Below, one piece after another: positions 7,954 through 14,859 of a stretch of DNA of 23,234 bases (the first letter of the stretch is position 1; every line of letters starts with the position of its first letter). Origin of the DNA: a virus; IMG/VR virus record IMGVR_UViG_3300038786_000174, positions 1 through 23,234 of that record. One strand, written 5' to 3'. A program made the position numbers and the translations under genes. Below the pieces are notes generated by a model. The model ran no database searches, was not told the DNA's origin, and was given only the letters and a program-made list of their open reading frames with translations.

Positions 7954-8541
7954 TTATTGATTAGAAAACAATCTTCTAATCTGACCAATTGTTGCTCCGT
8001 TTAACTCAATAAAATCACACAATGTGATTTCAGGCCATTTTTTATAACTAACGACGGTTTGTCTTGTTTTCCTACTTGGTATATATCGTCTTATTGCAAA
8101 ATCCATTCCGAACCTTTTAAGGTAAGCTTTCATACCATCGTATGTTATTCTTAATGGAATTTGTCTTTTTGCATTTTCTTCTCTTTTACCAGATGTTGCA
8201 TTATTAATTTGACCTTCCATTCTGTCATATAAAACATCTAATAGATCTTCTTTTACTTGAATAGGTAATAGATTTAAATTAATTCCTAAATCAGTATCTC
8301 CTTTTTGTTCTATTGCTAAAACTACAGGGCTCTCATCAAACCATGGTAAATCTTTTGTGATAGGTTCATAATCAAAAACATAAATTTTACCTGGCTCAAA
8401 CCTAGAGCGAGTTTGTTGTACCTCTGTTAACGTTCTAGAATTTTTACTTTCTTTAAACCAATTTTCAGAGAAAGTTCTAGCATTCTTTTTGCTACCATGG
8501 TATTTACTCAGTTCCCTTATTCTTTTTTTAACGTAACCCAT
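7954..8541 (-). CDS. Conserved T4-type structural-region protein, function unknown
   Basis: 195 residues. The central motif KIYVFDYEPITKDLPWFDES, followed by PVVLAIE and a LGINLNLLP segment, resembles a protein family I recall from T4-like cyanophages (Tyr-Asp-Pro-Lys, Leu-Pro-Tyr-Tyr-Asp pattern). The C-terminal half has IPLRITYDGMK and PSRKTRQTVVSYKKWPEI, and the protein is basic overall. It overlaps the end of the gp4-like gene by 14 bases and precedes the portal gene, so a head, neck or DNA-packaging role is likely by context. It does not resemble T4 gp53, which is next to gene 4 in T4. Exact function not assigned. Confidence 0.8.
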   Translation of the reverse strand: MGYVKKRIRELSKYHGSKKNARTFSENWFKESKNSRTLTEVQQTRSRFEPGKIYVFDYEPITKDLPWFDESPVVLAIEQKGDTDLGINLNLLPIQVKEDLLDVLYDRMEGQINNATSGKREENAKRQIPLRITYDGMKAYLKRFGMDFAIRRYIPSRKTRQTVVSYKKWPEITLCDFIELNGATIGQIRRLFSNQ

Positions 8542-9019
8542 TTTTTAATATAGTATCTTCAGTTAGTACAATAAACTTATAACCCCTTCCTTCGCAAAAT
8601 TCAACTGCTGCTGCGTACTTATCCATATTTACAATATACTGTTCTGCAAGAAATTTATATGATTCAATTGATTTCTTGGAGTGTTTCTTTGGAGGAATTG
8701 GTTTTGTTATTTGTGACTTTGGTTTAATTTCAACAATGTATTCTAATTTATTACCATCTGGTTGTAGTTGTTTAAAATAAAAATCGGGATAATATTTATG
8801 TGCTTTATTGTCTTTGCGAGACCAATACTTAATTTCTAAAGGTTCGCTTGACCAATTGATAACTTTATCATTCATATCACACCATACACAGAATTTACGT
8901 TCCCATGAACTCCTATATATTATTGGAGTAGGACCTATGTATTTTTTTGGATAGACTGGGACATAATATCCTTGATTAAATCCTGAATTCTTAGTGGGTT
9001 TAAGGTTTTTGATTGACAT
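8528..9019 (-). CDS. 4: Head completion protein, gp4-like (PD-(D/E)XK nuclease fold)
   Basis: 163 residues; T4 gp4 has 150. The order of motifs matches gp4: IIYRSSWERKFCVWCD (T4 ITYRSNWEKFFFEWLD), VINWSSEPLEIKYW, YYPDFYFK, YIVEIKPKSQ, PPKKHSKKS, and a C-terminal RGYKFIVLTEDTI (T4 RGIKFRILTED). Glu40, Asp79, Glu97 and Lys99 fit a TnsA-like nuclease active site. T4 gp4 is needed to finish filled heads before tail joining. The start codon overlaps the gp55-like stop as TAATG, and the end overlaps the next gene by 14 bases, so translation is probably coupled. A GATATATA match lies at 9027-9034 inside the end of the upstream gene, too near the ATG to give a normal leader. Confidence 0.9.
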   Translation of the reverse strand: MSIKNLKPTKNSGFNQGYYVPVYPKKYIGPTPIIYRSSWERKFCVWCDMNDKVINWSSEPLEIKYWSRKDNKAHKYYPDFYFKQLQPDGNKLEYIVEIKPKSQITKPIPPKKHSKKSIESYKFLAEQYIVNMDKYAAAVEFCEGRGYKFIVLTEDTILKNGLR

Positions 9020-9393
9020 TACAAAGTATATATCCCAGAATGCTCTCCATCCCCACCTGCGTTTCCTGTAATTGAAATTGTTCCTTTATACTTCTGCGGG
9101 TGTATTTTGTTCCATCCTTTTGCATATCCACGTTTTGCTATCTCTGTAAAATACGCAAATGCATTTGGATATTTAGGGTTAAAGTTTCTCCAATATTTAA
9201 GAAGATCTAACATTGCAAATTGAAGGCAATCATTTCTATCATCGATACTAACATACCTCATTTTATTAATAGTTTTCTCTGCTAATAATATTAACATCTT
9301 TTCTGCTGTTCGTGTTAATTTATCATCGTCCTTTGAGAGCACCATTTCGTTATAAAGGTCTTTGTTGTTTAAGTAATTCTTTTTTCTGGCCAA
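9019..9393 (-). CDS. 55: Late-transcription sigma factor, gp55-like (short form, TTG start)
   Basis: 124 residues, against 185 in T4 gp55. The N-terminus RKKNYLNNKDLYNEM aligns with T4 PKYNYVNNKELLQAI. Residues 50-100 (DDRNDCLQFAMLDLLKYW, then FNPKYPNAFAYFTEIAKRGY) match the sigma region 2-like core of gp55 ([21 protein letters not shown] in T4), which binds the late promoter box. The T4 C-terminal clamp-binding tail is largely absent; only the short hydrophobic end SGIYTL could replace it. The start is TTG (9391-9393): an in-frame stop lies a few codons upstream, and the next Met (residue 17) would lose the conserved NNK motif. The gene overlaps gp4 at TAATG. A 9-bp inverted repeat precedes it at 9414-9434. 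Confidence 0.85.
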   Translation of the reverse strand: MARKKNYLNNKDLYNEMVLSKDDDKLTRTAEKMLILLAEKTINKMRYVSIDDRNDCLQFAMLDLLKYWRNFNPKYPNAFAYFTEIAKRGYAKGWNKIHPQKYKGTISITGNAGGDGEHSGIYTL

Positions 9394-9413
9394 ATTGTTT
9401 GTTTTTATGTTTA

Positions 9414-9434
9414 TTTAAACATTATATGTTTAAA
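9414..9434. repeat. 9-bp perfect inverted repeat upstream of the late sigma gene
   Basis: TTTAAACAT (9414-9422), spacer TAT, ATGTTTAAA (9426-9434). It is centred about 30 bases before the TTG start, between the upstream terminator and the gene, in the place expected for a promoter or operator. AT-rich palindromes can arise by chance, so a role in control is a hypothesis. Confidence 0.6.
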
Positions 9435-9453
9435 CCTATTTTTGTTTAAAAAC

Positions 9454-9480
9454 AAAAAAAAGGAACCGAAGCTCCTTTTT
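9454..9480 (-). terminator. Strong terminator with UUCG tetraloop
   Basis: On the minus strand the sequence is AAAAAGGAGC-TTCG-GTTCCTTTTTTTT. The stem AAAGGAGC/GTTCCTTT includes one G-U pair and closes a C(UUCG)G loop, followed by a U-tract of eight. It lies 20 to 46 bases past the stop of the gene at 9500-10252 and isolates that unit from the gp55-gp4 operon. Confidence 0.92.
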
Positions 9481-9499
9481 AAAATAATTAAATAATTGA

Positions 9500-10252
9500 T
9501 TATGCTTTTAATTCTGAAATTTTAGTTTCCCAATTTGTTATTTCTTCATTTATTAAAGTATCAGCAGCCTTTATTTCAGTGATTGATTTGTCAGCTTCTG
9601 CTAATAAACCCCTCTGATCTTTTAAGAATGATACCATATCTTGATATGATTCTATTTTTGCTTCGTTTTGTGCAATTTCTTTAGCTTGTCCAGATACTAA
9701 TTCATTTAAAAAACTAGAAGCTGATAAACCAGTTTGCTCTGTTACGAAATCTACTGCTGCATTTGCGTTAGTAGCTTCGAAGAACTTAGCTATTTTGTTA
9801 GAAGTGTTAAATCTAGAAACATAAACTTTTTCTTCGATTTTAAATAAGTTAACAATATTGTTTTTACCTTCAAAAGTTGCTGCAAAGTCTAAAGATACGA
9901 AATTATCTATCATTGCTGGTAGAGATTCGAATAAATTTGCAGTTGCTCTGTTTTCATATCTTACTAATCCTGCAGATAATACGTGCTTTGTGAAGTTTTC
10001 AATAACTACATCTCCTAGTGAGAATGTGTTTTCTGTTAAACTATAAGTAAATTTAGAAGCTCCATGGAACCACTTTATTGTATTTGTAGAAAACTCAAAA
10101 GATTCAAATGCTGCAATTGCTTCAGCTAAATGAGATTCAATAGATTCTGTTTCTGTTATAATATTGTTATTCATTTCAAAAACTCTACCATTGACGTAGA
10201 ATTTAAATGAATTTTCAGTTTTTACAAATGGGGCTAAAATATTAGTATTCAT
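9500..10252 (-). CDS. Unknown late protein, probable virion component
   Basis: 250 residues, not recognised. Residues 1-190 look like a globular, Phe/Asn-rich alpha/beta domain (FKFYVNGRVFEMNNN, TNTIKWFHGASKFTYSL, SLDFAATFEGKNNIVNLF). Residues 190-250 are probably an alpha-helical coiled coil (AKEIAQNEAKIESYQDMVSF and NEEITNWETKISELKA). There is no signal peptide or membrane segment. It has its own GATATATA box 22 bases before the ATG and a strong terminator after it, so it can be expressed alone and late, possibly at high level like the capsid gene, which shares this arrangement. Structural role is inferred from context only. Confidence 0.75.
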   Translation of the reverse strand: MNTNILAPFVKTENSFKFYVNGRVFEMNNNIITETESIESHLAEAIAAFESFEFSTNTIKWFHGASKFTYSLTENTFSLGDVVIENFTKHVLSAGLVRYENRATANLFESLPAMIDNFVSLDFAATFEGKNNIVNLFKIEEKVYVSRFNTSNKIAKFFEATNANAAVDFVTEQTGLSASSFLNELVSGQAKEIAQNEAKIESYQDMVSFLKDQRGLLAEADKSITEIKAADTLINEEITNWETKISELKA

Positions 10253-10274
10253 ATTTGTTTGATTTTATTTTTAT

Positions 10275-10282
10275 TATATATC
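10275..10282 (-). promoter_or_regulatory. Candidate late promoter box GATATATA
   Basis: The minus strand reads AAAGATATATAATAAAAA, 22 bases before the ATG at 10252, in the 55-base gap behind the gene at 10308-11576. Confidence 0.55.
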
Positions 10283-10307
10283 TTTGTTATTTAATAGTTA
10301 TTTCTAA

Positions 10308-11576
10308 TTAACTACAGAACGTCCCATTAGTGTTTTCTGAGTTAAATTCAATGTTATTCGCATTATGGTCTAAAAGACCTATCATTTTAATGTAAGTACC
10401 GTCTAATGCAGAAATTCCTTTAGAAACATTATCGATGTTAAATACATAATTAGGTTCATACAATTGAATATCTCCTGATGGGTTTGTTAGCATTGATTTT
10501 GTATTAAAACCAACAAGACCGTTTACTGTTCCTTCAACTTCTATTCTGCCAACCATATCTGAATAGTTAAATGCATGTTGATTTCCTAATAGTCTATCAT
10601 CAAATGTAAATTCTTCTCCATTTATTAAAGTAACCGTAACCATGTGTAAAAGTCCTGAAGGATCTATATTTGTTCCTTCACTTCTAGTAATTGGCAATGA
10701 TACCAAACATCCGATATGTTCTGGAGCGCTTTGAGTACCTCCTGATGATGTTTTTGTACTACCTAATGTTGGTTGTTGTATTGTTGCTGTTGGTCCTTTT
10801 GGGTTTACAACTACTGTTTCTTTTTGTGGATTATCTGATCCATTTGCTAATACAGACTTCATGTTTATTTCATACATTCTATTTCCTATATGCATCTCAC
10901 TATCCCATTCAAACGATGGAATAGATGTATTTATTTCTATTGGAAATGTAATTTTATACTTGTCTTTATCGTCGAATGTAAAATCAATAGGTTTTTCTGT
11001 GTCATAATCATCTGGCATAGCGTAATAAGAATTTAATCTATATGTTGCTTCGTTTAAATGACCTACTTCTACATTAAAATAATTTGATTTATATAACCGC
11101 TTAATAAGCATTTCAGTTATCTTTAATGAATCCAACATAGAACTAACTAATATCTCAACGTCAACACGTAACACTATAGGAACCATCTCAAACTCCGCCT
11201 GGTAGCCTTCCATAGCACCTTCGCTGTTTATTTTAGTATATGTTCCCATATTACGTTTATTAACTAAGTTACCAGAGTCTATTGACATTCCTGTTAAATT
11301 AACTACTCCTCTTGGGATTACATCGTAATTTGAGTCAGCAAATGCTTTGTCGGGGTGGCAATCTTCACCTGATGGTGTTGTAAATAAGAAATTGTCCCTT
11401 AAAAACTGATCATCTCCTGTTATTGAGTAATAAAATGGTATATCTATAACCTCTCTATTGTCTGCAGATATTTGTCTATAGAAATAAACTTTGTTATTTA
11501 GATCAGCTAATAAACCGATTAAAACGTGCCTTATTATTGCATCGTCTTGGTTAAACTTCTGATTATATGACGCCAT
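10308..11576 (-). CDS. Virion structural-type protein, function unassigned
   Basis: 422 residues. Residues 10-30 (DDAIIRHVLIGLLADLNNKV) and residues 130-225 (EMVPIVLRVDVEILVSSMLD, then LKITEMLIKRLYKSNYFNVE) recall a structural protein of T4-like cyanophages in which an N-terminal segment and a conserved beta-helix-beta domain measure other virion parts. A low-complexity Thr/Ser/Gly/Pro linker at about 255-288 joins a second beta-rich domain (residues 288-422) with GLLHMVTVTLINGEEFTFDD. It has a GATATATA box 23 bases before its ATG, directly after the end of gp46, marking the switch from replication to late genes. A tail or neck role is possible; I cannot name the T4 counterpart. Confidence 0.72.
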   Translation of the reverse strand: MASYNQKFNQDDAIIRHVLIGLLADLNNKVYFYRQISADNREVIDIPFYYSITGDDQFLRDNFLFTTPSGEDCHPDKAFADSNYDVIPRGVVNLTGMSIDSGNLVNKRNMGTYTKINSEGAMEGYQAEFEMVPIVLRVDVEILVSSMLDSLKITEMLIKRLYKSNYFNVEVGHLNEATYRLNSYYAMPDDYDTEKPIDFTFDDKDKYKITFPIEINTSIPSFEWDSEMHIGNRMYEINMKSVLANGSDNPQKETVVVNPKGPTATIQQPTLGSTKTSSGGTQSAPEHIGCLVSLPITRSEGTNIDPSGLLHMVTVTLINGEEFTFDDRLLGNQHAFNYSDMVGRIEVEGTVNGLVGFNTKSMLTNPSGDIQLYEPNYVFNIDNVSKGISALDGTYIKMIGLLDHNANNIEFNSENTNGTFCS

Positions 11577-11598
11577 GTTGGTTTTTAGTTGTTTTTGT

Positions 11599-11606
11599 TA
11601 TATATC
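11599..11606 (-). promoter_or_regulatory. Candidate late promoter box GATATATA
   Basis: The minus strand reads GTAGATATATAACAAAAAC in the 34-base gap between the gp46 stop and the ATG at 11576. Its location at the border of the replication operon and the first structural gene fits a late promoter. Confidence 0.57.
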
Positions 11607-11610
11607 TACG

Positions 11611-13284
11611 TTAATCCGTTGATGTTATTTCAAATTTAGAAAATCCATTTTCCTTATAGATATTAATTTCTTTATCAAAAAGCTCTCTTGGTAATTGTGA
11701 GTGATTTATAACAAATGCATTAATTTTGCTTTCTTTCATTACTTGACTTAATATCTTTAAAATATTATGAACTCCGTCTGGATCTACAGAACTTAATAGT
11801 TCATCTAAAAATAACAAGTTTAATTGTGGAAATCTTAATTTAAGTATTTTAATGATTGCTATAATAATAATAAAATCTGCCTTTTTACGTTCTCCTGTTG
11901 AAAGTGTTAATGGATTGATTTCTTCACCTAAGTGATTAATAATACAATTAAACTTTTCATCAAATCTAATATGAAAGGAAAGATGCATTGTTTGAGCCAT
12001 TGCTGCAATGTTAGTATTTAAACCTGGCAGAATAGTTTTAACTGCAAGATTCTTAACACCATCTTCTCCTAGAATTTCTTCTAGATTTTCTAAGAAATAG
12101 TATTCACTATTAACTATTGTTTTAGCTTTTGTTTTTTCGGTTTCCTTTACTGTAAAACCATCTATTAAAGATCTCATATGAGAAAAACTATCACCATTAT
12201 TTAGAGAATCTTTGATCTTCATTAGTTCTCCTTTTAGGTTTTTAATATTGGTATTAATAGTAGAAACTTTATCTCTAACTGCTCTATCTTTATTATGAAG
12301 CGACTGTATATCTTCTTCTATTTGTATTACCTTTGCAGACTCTATATTAATTTGTGAAGGTAATTGTTCTACCTTTGTTTCTATTTCAGATTTACGATCA
12401 GTGTGAAATGACGTTGTTAGTTCTCCTTCGCACATTGGACATGCATTACTTTCATATAAACTTAACTTTTTTCTAAGAGTTTTTAATTCATAATCAAGAT
12501 GTGATTTGTCTTCTCGTGCAGATTTTAAATCTACTGCAACATTTACTAAACTTTCAGATATTGCAAGTTGCGCTGCTTCTATTTTCTTTCTATTGTCGGT
12601 ATATTTAACTAAATGATCTTTTAGTTCTTGTATTCTATCTTTATCTTTTTTATTGGAGTCAGCCATTAGCTCGTTTAGCTTCATGTTAACTGACGTGATG
12701 TTATCATTTAACTGTGTAAGTTCTCTTTCATATACTCCAATATCTACTTTTAATCCCTTTCTCTCTTCTTTTATAGTGTTCTGCATTTCATTAAGAATAG
12801 AAAAACCAAACATTCTATCGATTATCTGTTTTTTATCATTGTTGCTCATTGTCAAAAATGACTTAAAATCATTAACAGATAGTATTATTATGTTTTTAAA
12901 GACATGATATGGAATTCCAAAGATTTCCTCTTCTAGATATTCTTGTACAGATCTCTTACCTGCTTTATCGAATTCAATGCCATTTAGTTTTACTTCAAAT
13001 TTACCAGGTGCTAATCCTCTTTCTATCGAAACCTCTGTGGTTTTACACTGCAAATTAATCTTTACCCATAATTCTTTATTGATACGATTTGGTAAGTCTG
13101 CCATTTTAACACCTTCTACTTTACCATACAACGCGAAAATAATAGCATTAGCTATTGTGGTTTTTCCGTGTCCGTTTTTCCCAAGTGTTAAAAATAATTC
13201 TGACACATCTTCTTCAAACTCTAATCGTTGGATTGAGTTACCGTAACTTGCAAAGTTTTTAAATTCTATTGAATGTATTCTCAT
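11611..13284 (-). CDS. 46: Recombination nuclease subunit gp46 (SbcC/Rad50-like ATPase)
   Basis: 557 residues; T4 gp46 has 560. Rad50/SbcC architecture is complete: Walker A at residues 35-43 (GKNGHGKTT), a first coiled coil (about 165-275), a zinc hook CPMC at 282-285, a second coiled coil (about 290-400), the ABC signature LSTGE at 461-465, and Walker B LLFLDE at 490-495 followed by the D-loop (SSVD). With gp47 it resects DNA ends for recombination-dependent replication in T4 and takes part in host DNA breakdown. Its ATG shares one base with the stop of gp47 (TAATG). It is the last gene of the replication operon; the next gene has its own late box. Confidence 0.96.
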   Translation of the reverse strand: MRIHSIEFKNFASYGNSIQRLEFEEDVSELFLTLGKNGHGKTTIANAIIFALYGKVEGVKMADLPNRINKELWVKINLQCKTTEVSIERGLAPGKFEVKLNGIEFDKAGKRSVQEYLEEEIFGIPYHVFKNIIILSVNDFKSFLTMSNNDKKQIIDRMFGFSILNEMQNTIKEERKGLKVDIGVYERELTQLNDNITSVNMKLNELMADSNKKDKDRIQELKDHLVKYTDNRKKIEAAQLAISESLVNVAVDLKSAREDKSHLDYELKTLRKKLSLYESNACPMCEGELTTSFHTDRKSEIETKVEQLPSQINIESAKVIQIEEDIQSLHNKDRAVRDKVSTINTNIKNLKGELMKIKDSLNNGDSFSHMRSLIDGFTVKETEKTKAKTIVNSEYYFLENLEEILGEDGVKNLAVKTILPGLNTNIAAMAQTMHLSFHIRFDEKFNCIINHLGEEINPLTLSTGERKKADFIIIIAIIKILKLRFPQLNLLFLDELLSSVDPDGVHNILKILSQVMKESKINAFVINHSQLPRELFDKEINIYKENGFSKFEITSTD

Positions 13285-14396
13285 TATTCATTTTCGTAAT
13301 TATAAGTGCAGATATTATGTAATTTCTTTATTCTATCTTTAATCTGCGCTTTAGTTTCATCATCTTTTGGCATTCCATCAATATACATATTACATAGGTG
13401 TAGGATATCATAGTTTTTATAAAGGTCCTCTATTTCTTCCATGTCATACATATCTTTGTCTATAAAGGTATCTTGATCATATATGTTAGGTTCTATCTTT
13501 CTACCTATGTTTTGAATTTGATTTATAAATTTTGATAGGGAGTTAGAGGCTGCAATGTGTGACGGTATAAATAAATCCACAAAGTTATTTTCGATTTCTT
13601 TCTTGAATTCACCTAAGGGAATGTTATATAGATTCGTTAAATATGATTTAACAAACTTAGGTGATCTGTCATTTTCAAAGAAAGTTTCAGACATATCGCT
13701 TAAGTTAATTAAATCAAATCCCTTTACGTTATTTGTATCTGATCTTGTTAATTGATATGGAACTCCAACCATTCTTAATTTTCCTTTGGTTTGTCTATAA
13801 TGAATATGACCTGACCAAACTCCATCAAAATGGTCATACGAGTTAGCTTCAACACCGTGTAAATTAGTAACCTTTGAATTTAGTTTAATACCTCTAACTT
13901 CTGAATGGCAAAATACCATGTTTGCTTGTGGGAATTTAGCTAGTGTTTCTACTTCATGTTCAGTATCTCTCCTCCATGGCATTAACAATACTTCTTTGTC
14001 TGCCCATTTAAACATCTTAGGCTCTTTATGTATTTGTATATTCGGAATCCATTTAAGAGAATCAATTGAAGTAACATCATTACTTTTCTTTGCCCATATA
14101 TCATGATTTCCACAAATAATATGAGTTGGTATAACTTCACCGATTCTTTCAAATAAATCAACTGCATAATTTAATACTTTTAAATTAATGCTTTGTCTAT
14201 TATCAAATACATCACCTACTTGTATTAGAACATCTCCAGGTCTTACTTTATCATTAAGTGTTGGTAAAAATACATTTTCATAGAAATCTTTTTGAATATC
14301 TAACCATTCCATAGAATTAGAACGAATTCCTAGGTGCATATCACCTAAAACCCAGATCCTCTTTACTGGCTTATTTAAGATTTTATTTTCAATCAT
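13284..14396 (-). CDS. 47: Recombination nuclease subunit gp47 (SbcD/Mre11-like)
   Basis: 370 residues; T4 gp47 has 339. All phosphoesterase motifs are visible: GDMHLG (Asp19, His21), GDVFDNR (Asp62), CGNHDIW (Asn97, His98), CHSEV (His164) and SGHIHYR (His197, His199). These hold two metal ions in Mre11-type nucleases. The C-terminal 130 residues are the more variable partner-binding part. It starts one base after the stop of the upstream gene and overlaps gp46 at TAATG, so the two nuclease subunits are translationally coupled. Confidence 0.96.
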   Translation of the reverse strand: MIENKILNKPVKRIWVLGDMHLGIRSNSMEWLDIQKDFYENVFLPTLNDKVRPGDVLIQVGDVFDNRQSINLKVLNYAVDLFERIGEVIPTHIICGNHDIWAKKSNDVTSIDSLKWIPNIQIHKEPKMFKWADKEVLLMPWRRDTEHEVETLAKFPQANMVFCHSEVRGIKLNSKVTNLHGVEANSYDHFDGVWSGHIHYRQTKGKLRMVGVPYQLTRSDTNNVKGFDLINLSDMSETFFENDRSPKFVKSYLTNLYNIPLGEFKKEIENNFVDLFIPSHIAASNSLSKFINQIQNIGRKIEPNIYDQDTFIDKDMYDMEEIEDLYKNYDILHLCNMYIDGMPKDDETKAQIKDRIKKLHNICTYNYENE

Positions 14397-14397
14397 A

Positions 14398-14859
14398 TTA
14401 AAACAATCTATTAATATTTTTCTTTTGTAGTATATTTGTTCGTGTGTCTAGTTCTTCTATCAGTTCTTCTTTGAATTTATTACCAAGTGACTGATAAAAT
14501 CTTGTAGGATTTACATTAAAGTAATCGCATAATTCTGAGAATATATCAACAAGTGAGTGTGTCGCTTTAGTTTCTTCAGATATAAATTCATAAACCTCAT
14601 TAATATCTATTTTGTTTAGTTTAACTGTCTGGTTAAATTCATCAATCGCATTAAACTTTTTAAATGCTGAGTTACTTATTAATGAATGAATCTCATCAGC
14701 AATTAAAGTTGCTTCTAGTTTATCCTCCTCTGATCTATTATCTACTGCCCTAGGTGCTAATGCAAAAGACATTGATGTGTCAAATTCATATTCAGTTTCC
14801 TCGAACGTGTTGTCAAATATCTTGTCTCTCTTTGTTCTTCCTTGTTCTTTATTTTTCAT
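14398..14859 (-). CDS. Candidate late-transcription co-activator, gp33-like
   Basis: 153 residues. Residues 1-50 are polar and probably disordered. The middle and C-terminal part is helical, and residues 100-143 (LVDIFSELCDYFNVNPTRFY, then SLGNKFKEELIEEL) resemble the RNA-polymerase-binding helices of T4 gp33 (AFLEENSIPETQFAKFIPSG followed by IIEKIQSEA). The protein ends in NINRLF, similar to the short hydrophobic C-termini by which gp33, gp55 and gp43 bind the sliding clamp. T4 gp33 is shorter (112 residues). The ATG shares a base with the gp41 stop (TAATG) and gp47 starts one base after its stop. The similarity was judged by eye and is weak; another small replication accessory protein is possible. 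Confidence 0.5.
   Translation of the reverse strand: MKNKEQGRTKRDKIFDNTFEETEYEFDTSMSFALAPRAVDNRSEEDKLEATLIADEIHSLISNSAFKKFNAIDEFNQTVKLNKIDINEVYEFISEETKATHSLVDIFSELCDYFNVNPTRFYQSLGNKFKEELIEELDTRTNILQKKNINRLF

Noticed and set aside
8080-8087. GATATATA match (minus strand) inside the 195-residue gene
   Set aside because: It lies within codons for a natural Arg-Tyr-Ile-Pro sequence, about 166 bases from the next start, so I treat it as coding coincidence.
9027-9034. GATATATA match just before gp4
   Set aside because: It is inside the end of gp55 and only 8 bases before the gp4 ATG, leaving no leader after a transcription start; I did not list it as a promoter.
10253-10307. TAGTTA/TAACTA inverted repeat as terminator of the 422-residue gene
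   Set aside because: The six-bp AT stem is not followed by a T-tract; no terminator function supported.
12977-13246. 89-residue plus-strand reading frame
   Set aside because: It is antisense to the conserved Walker A region of gp46; no support as a gene.
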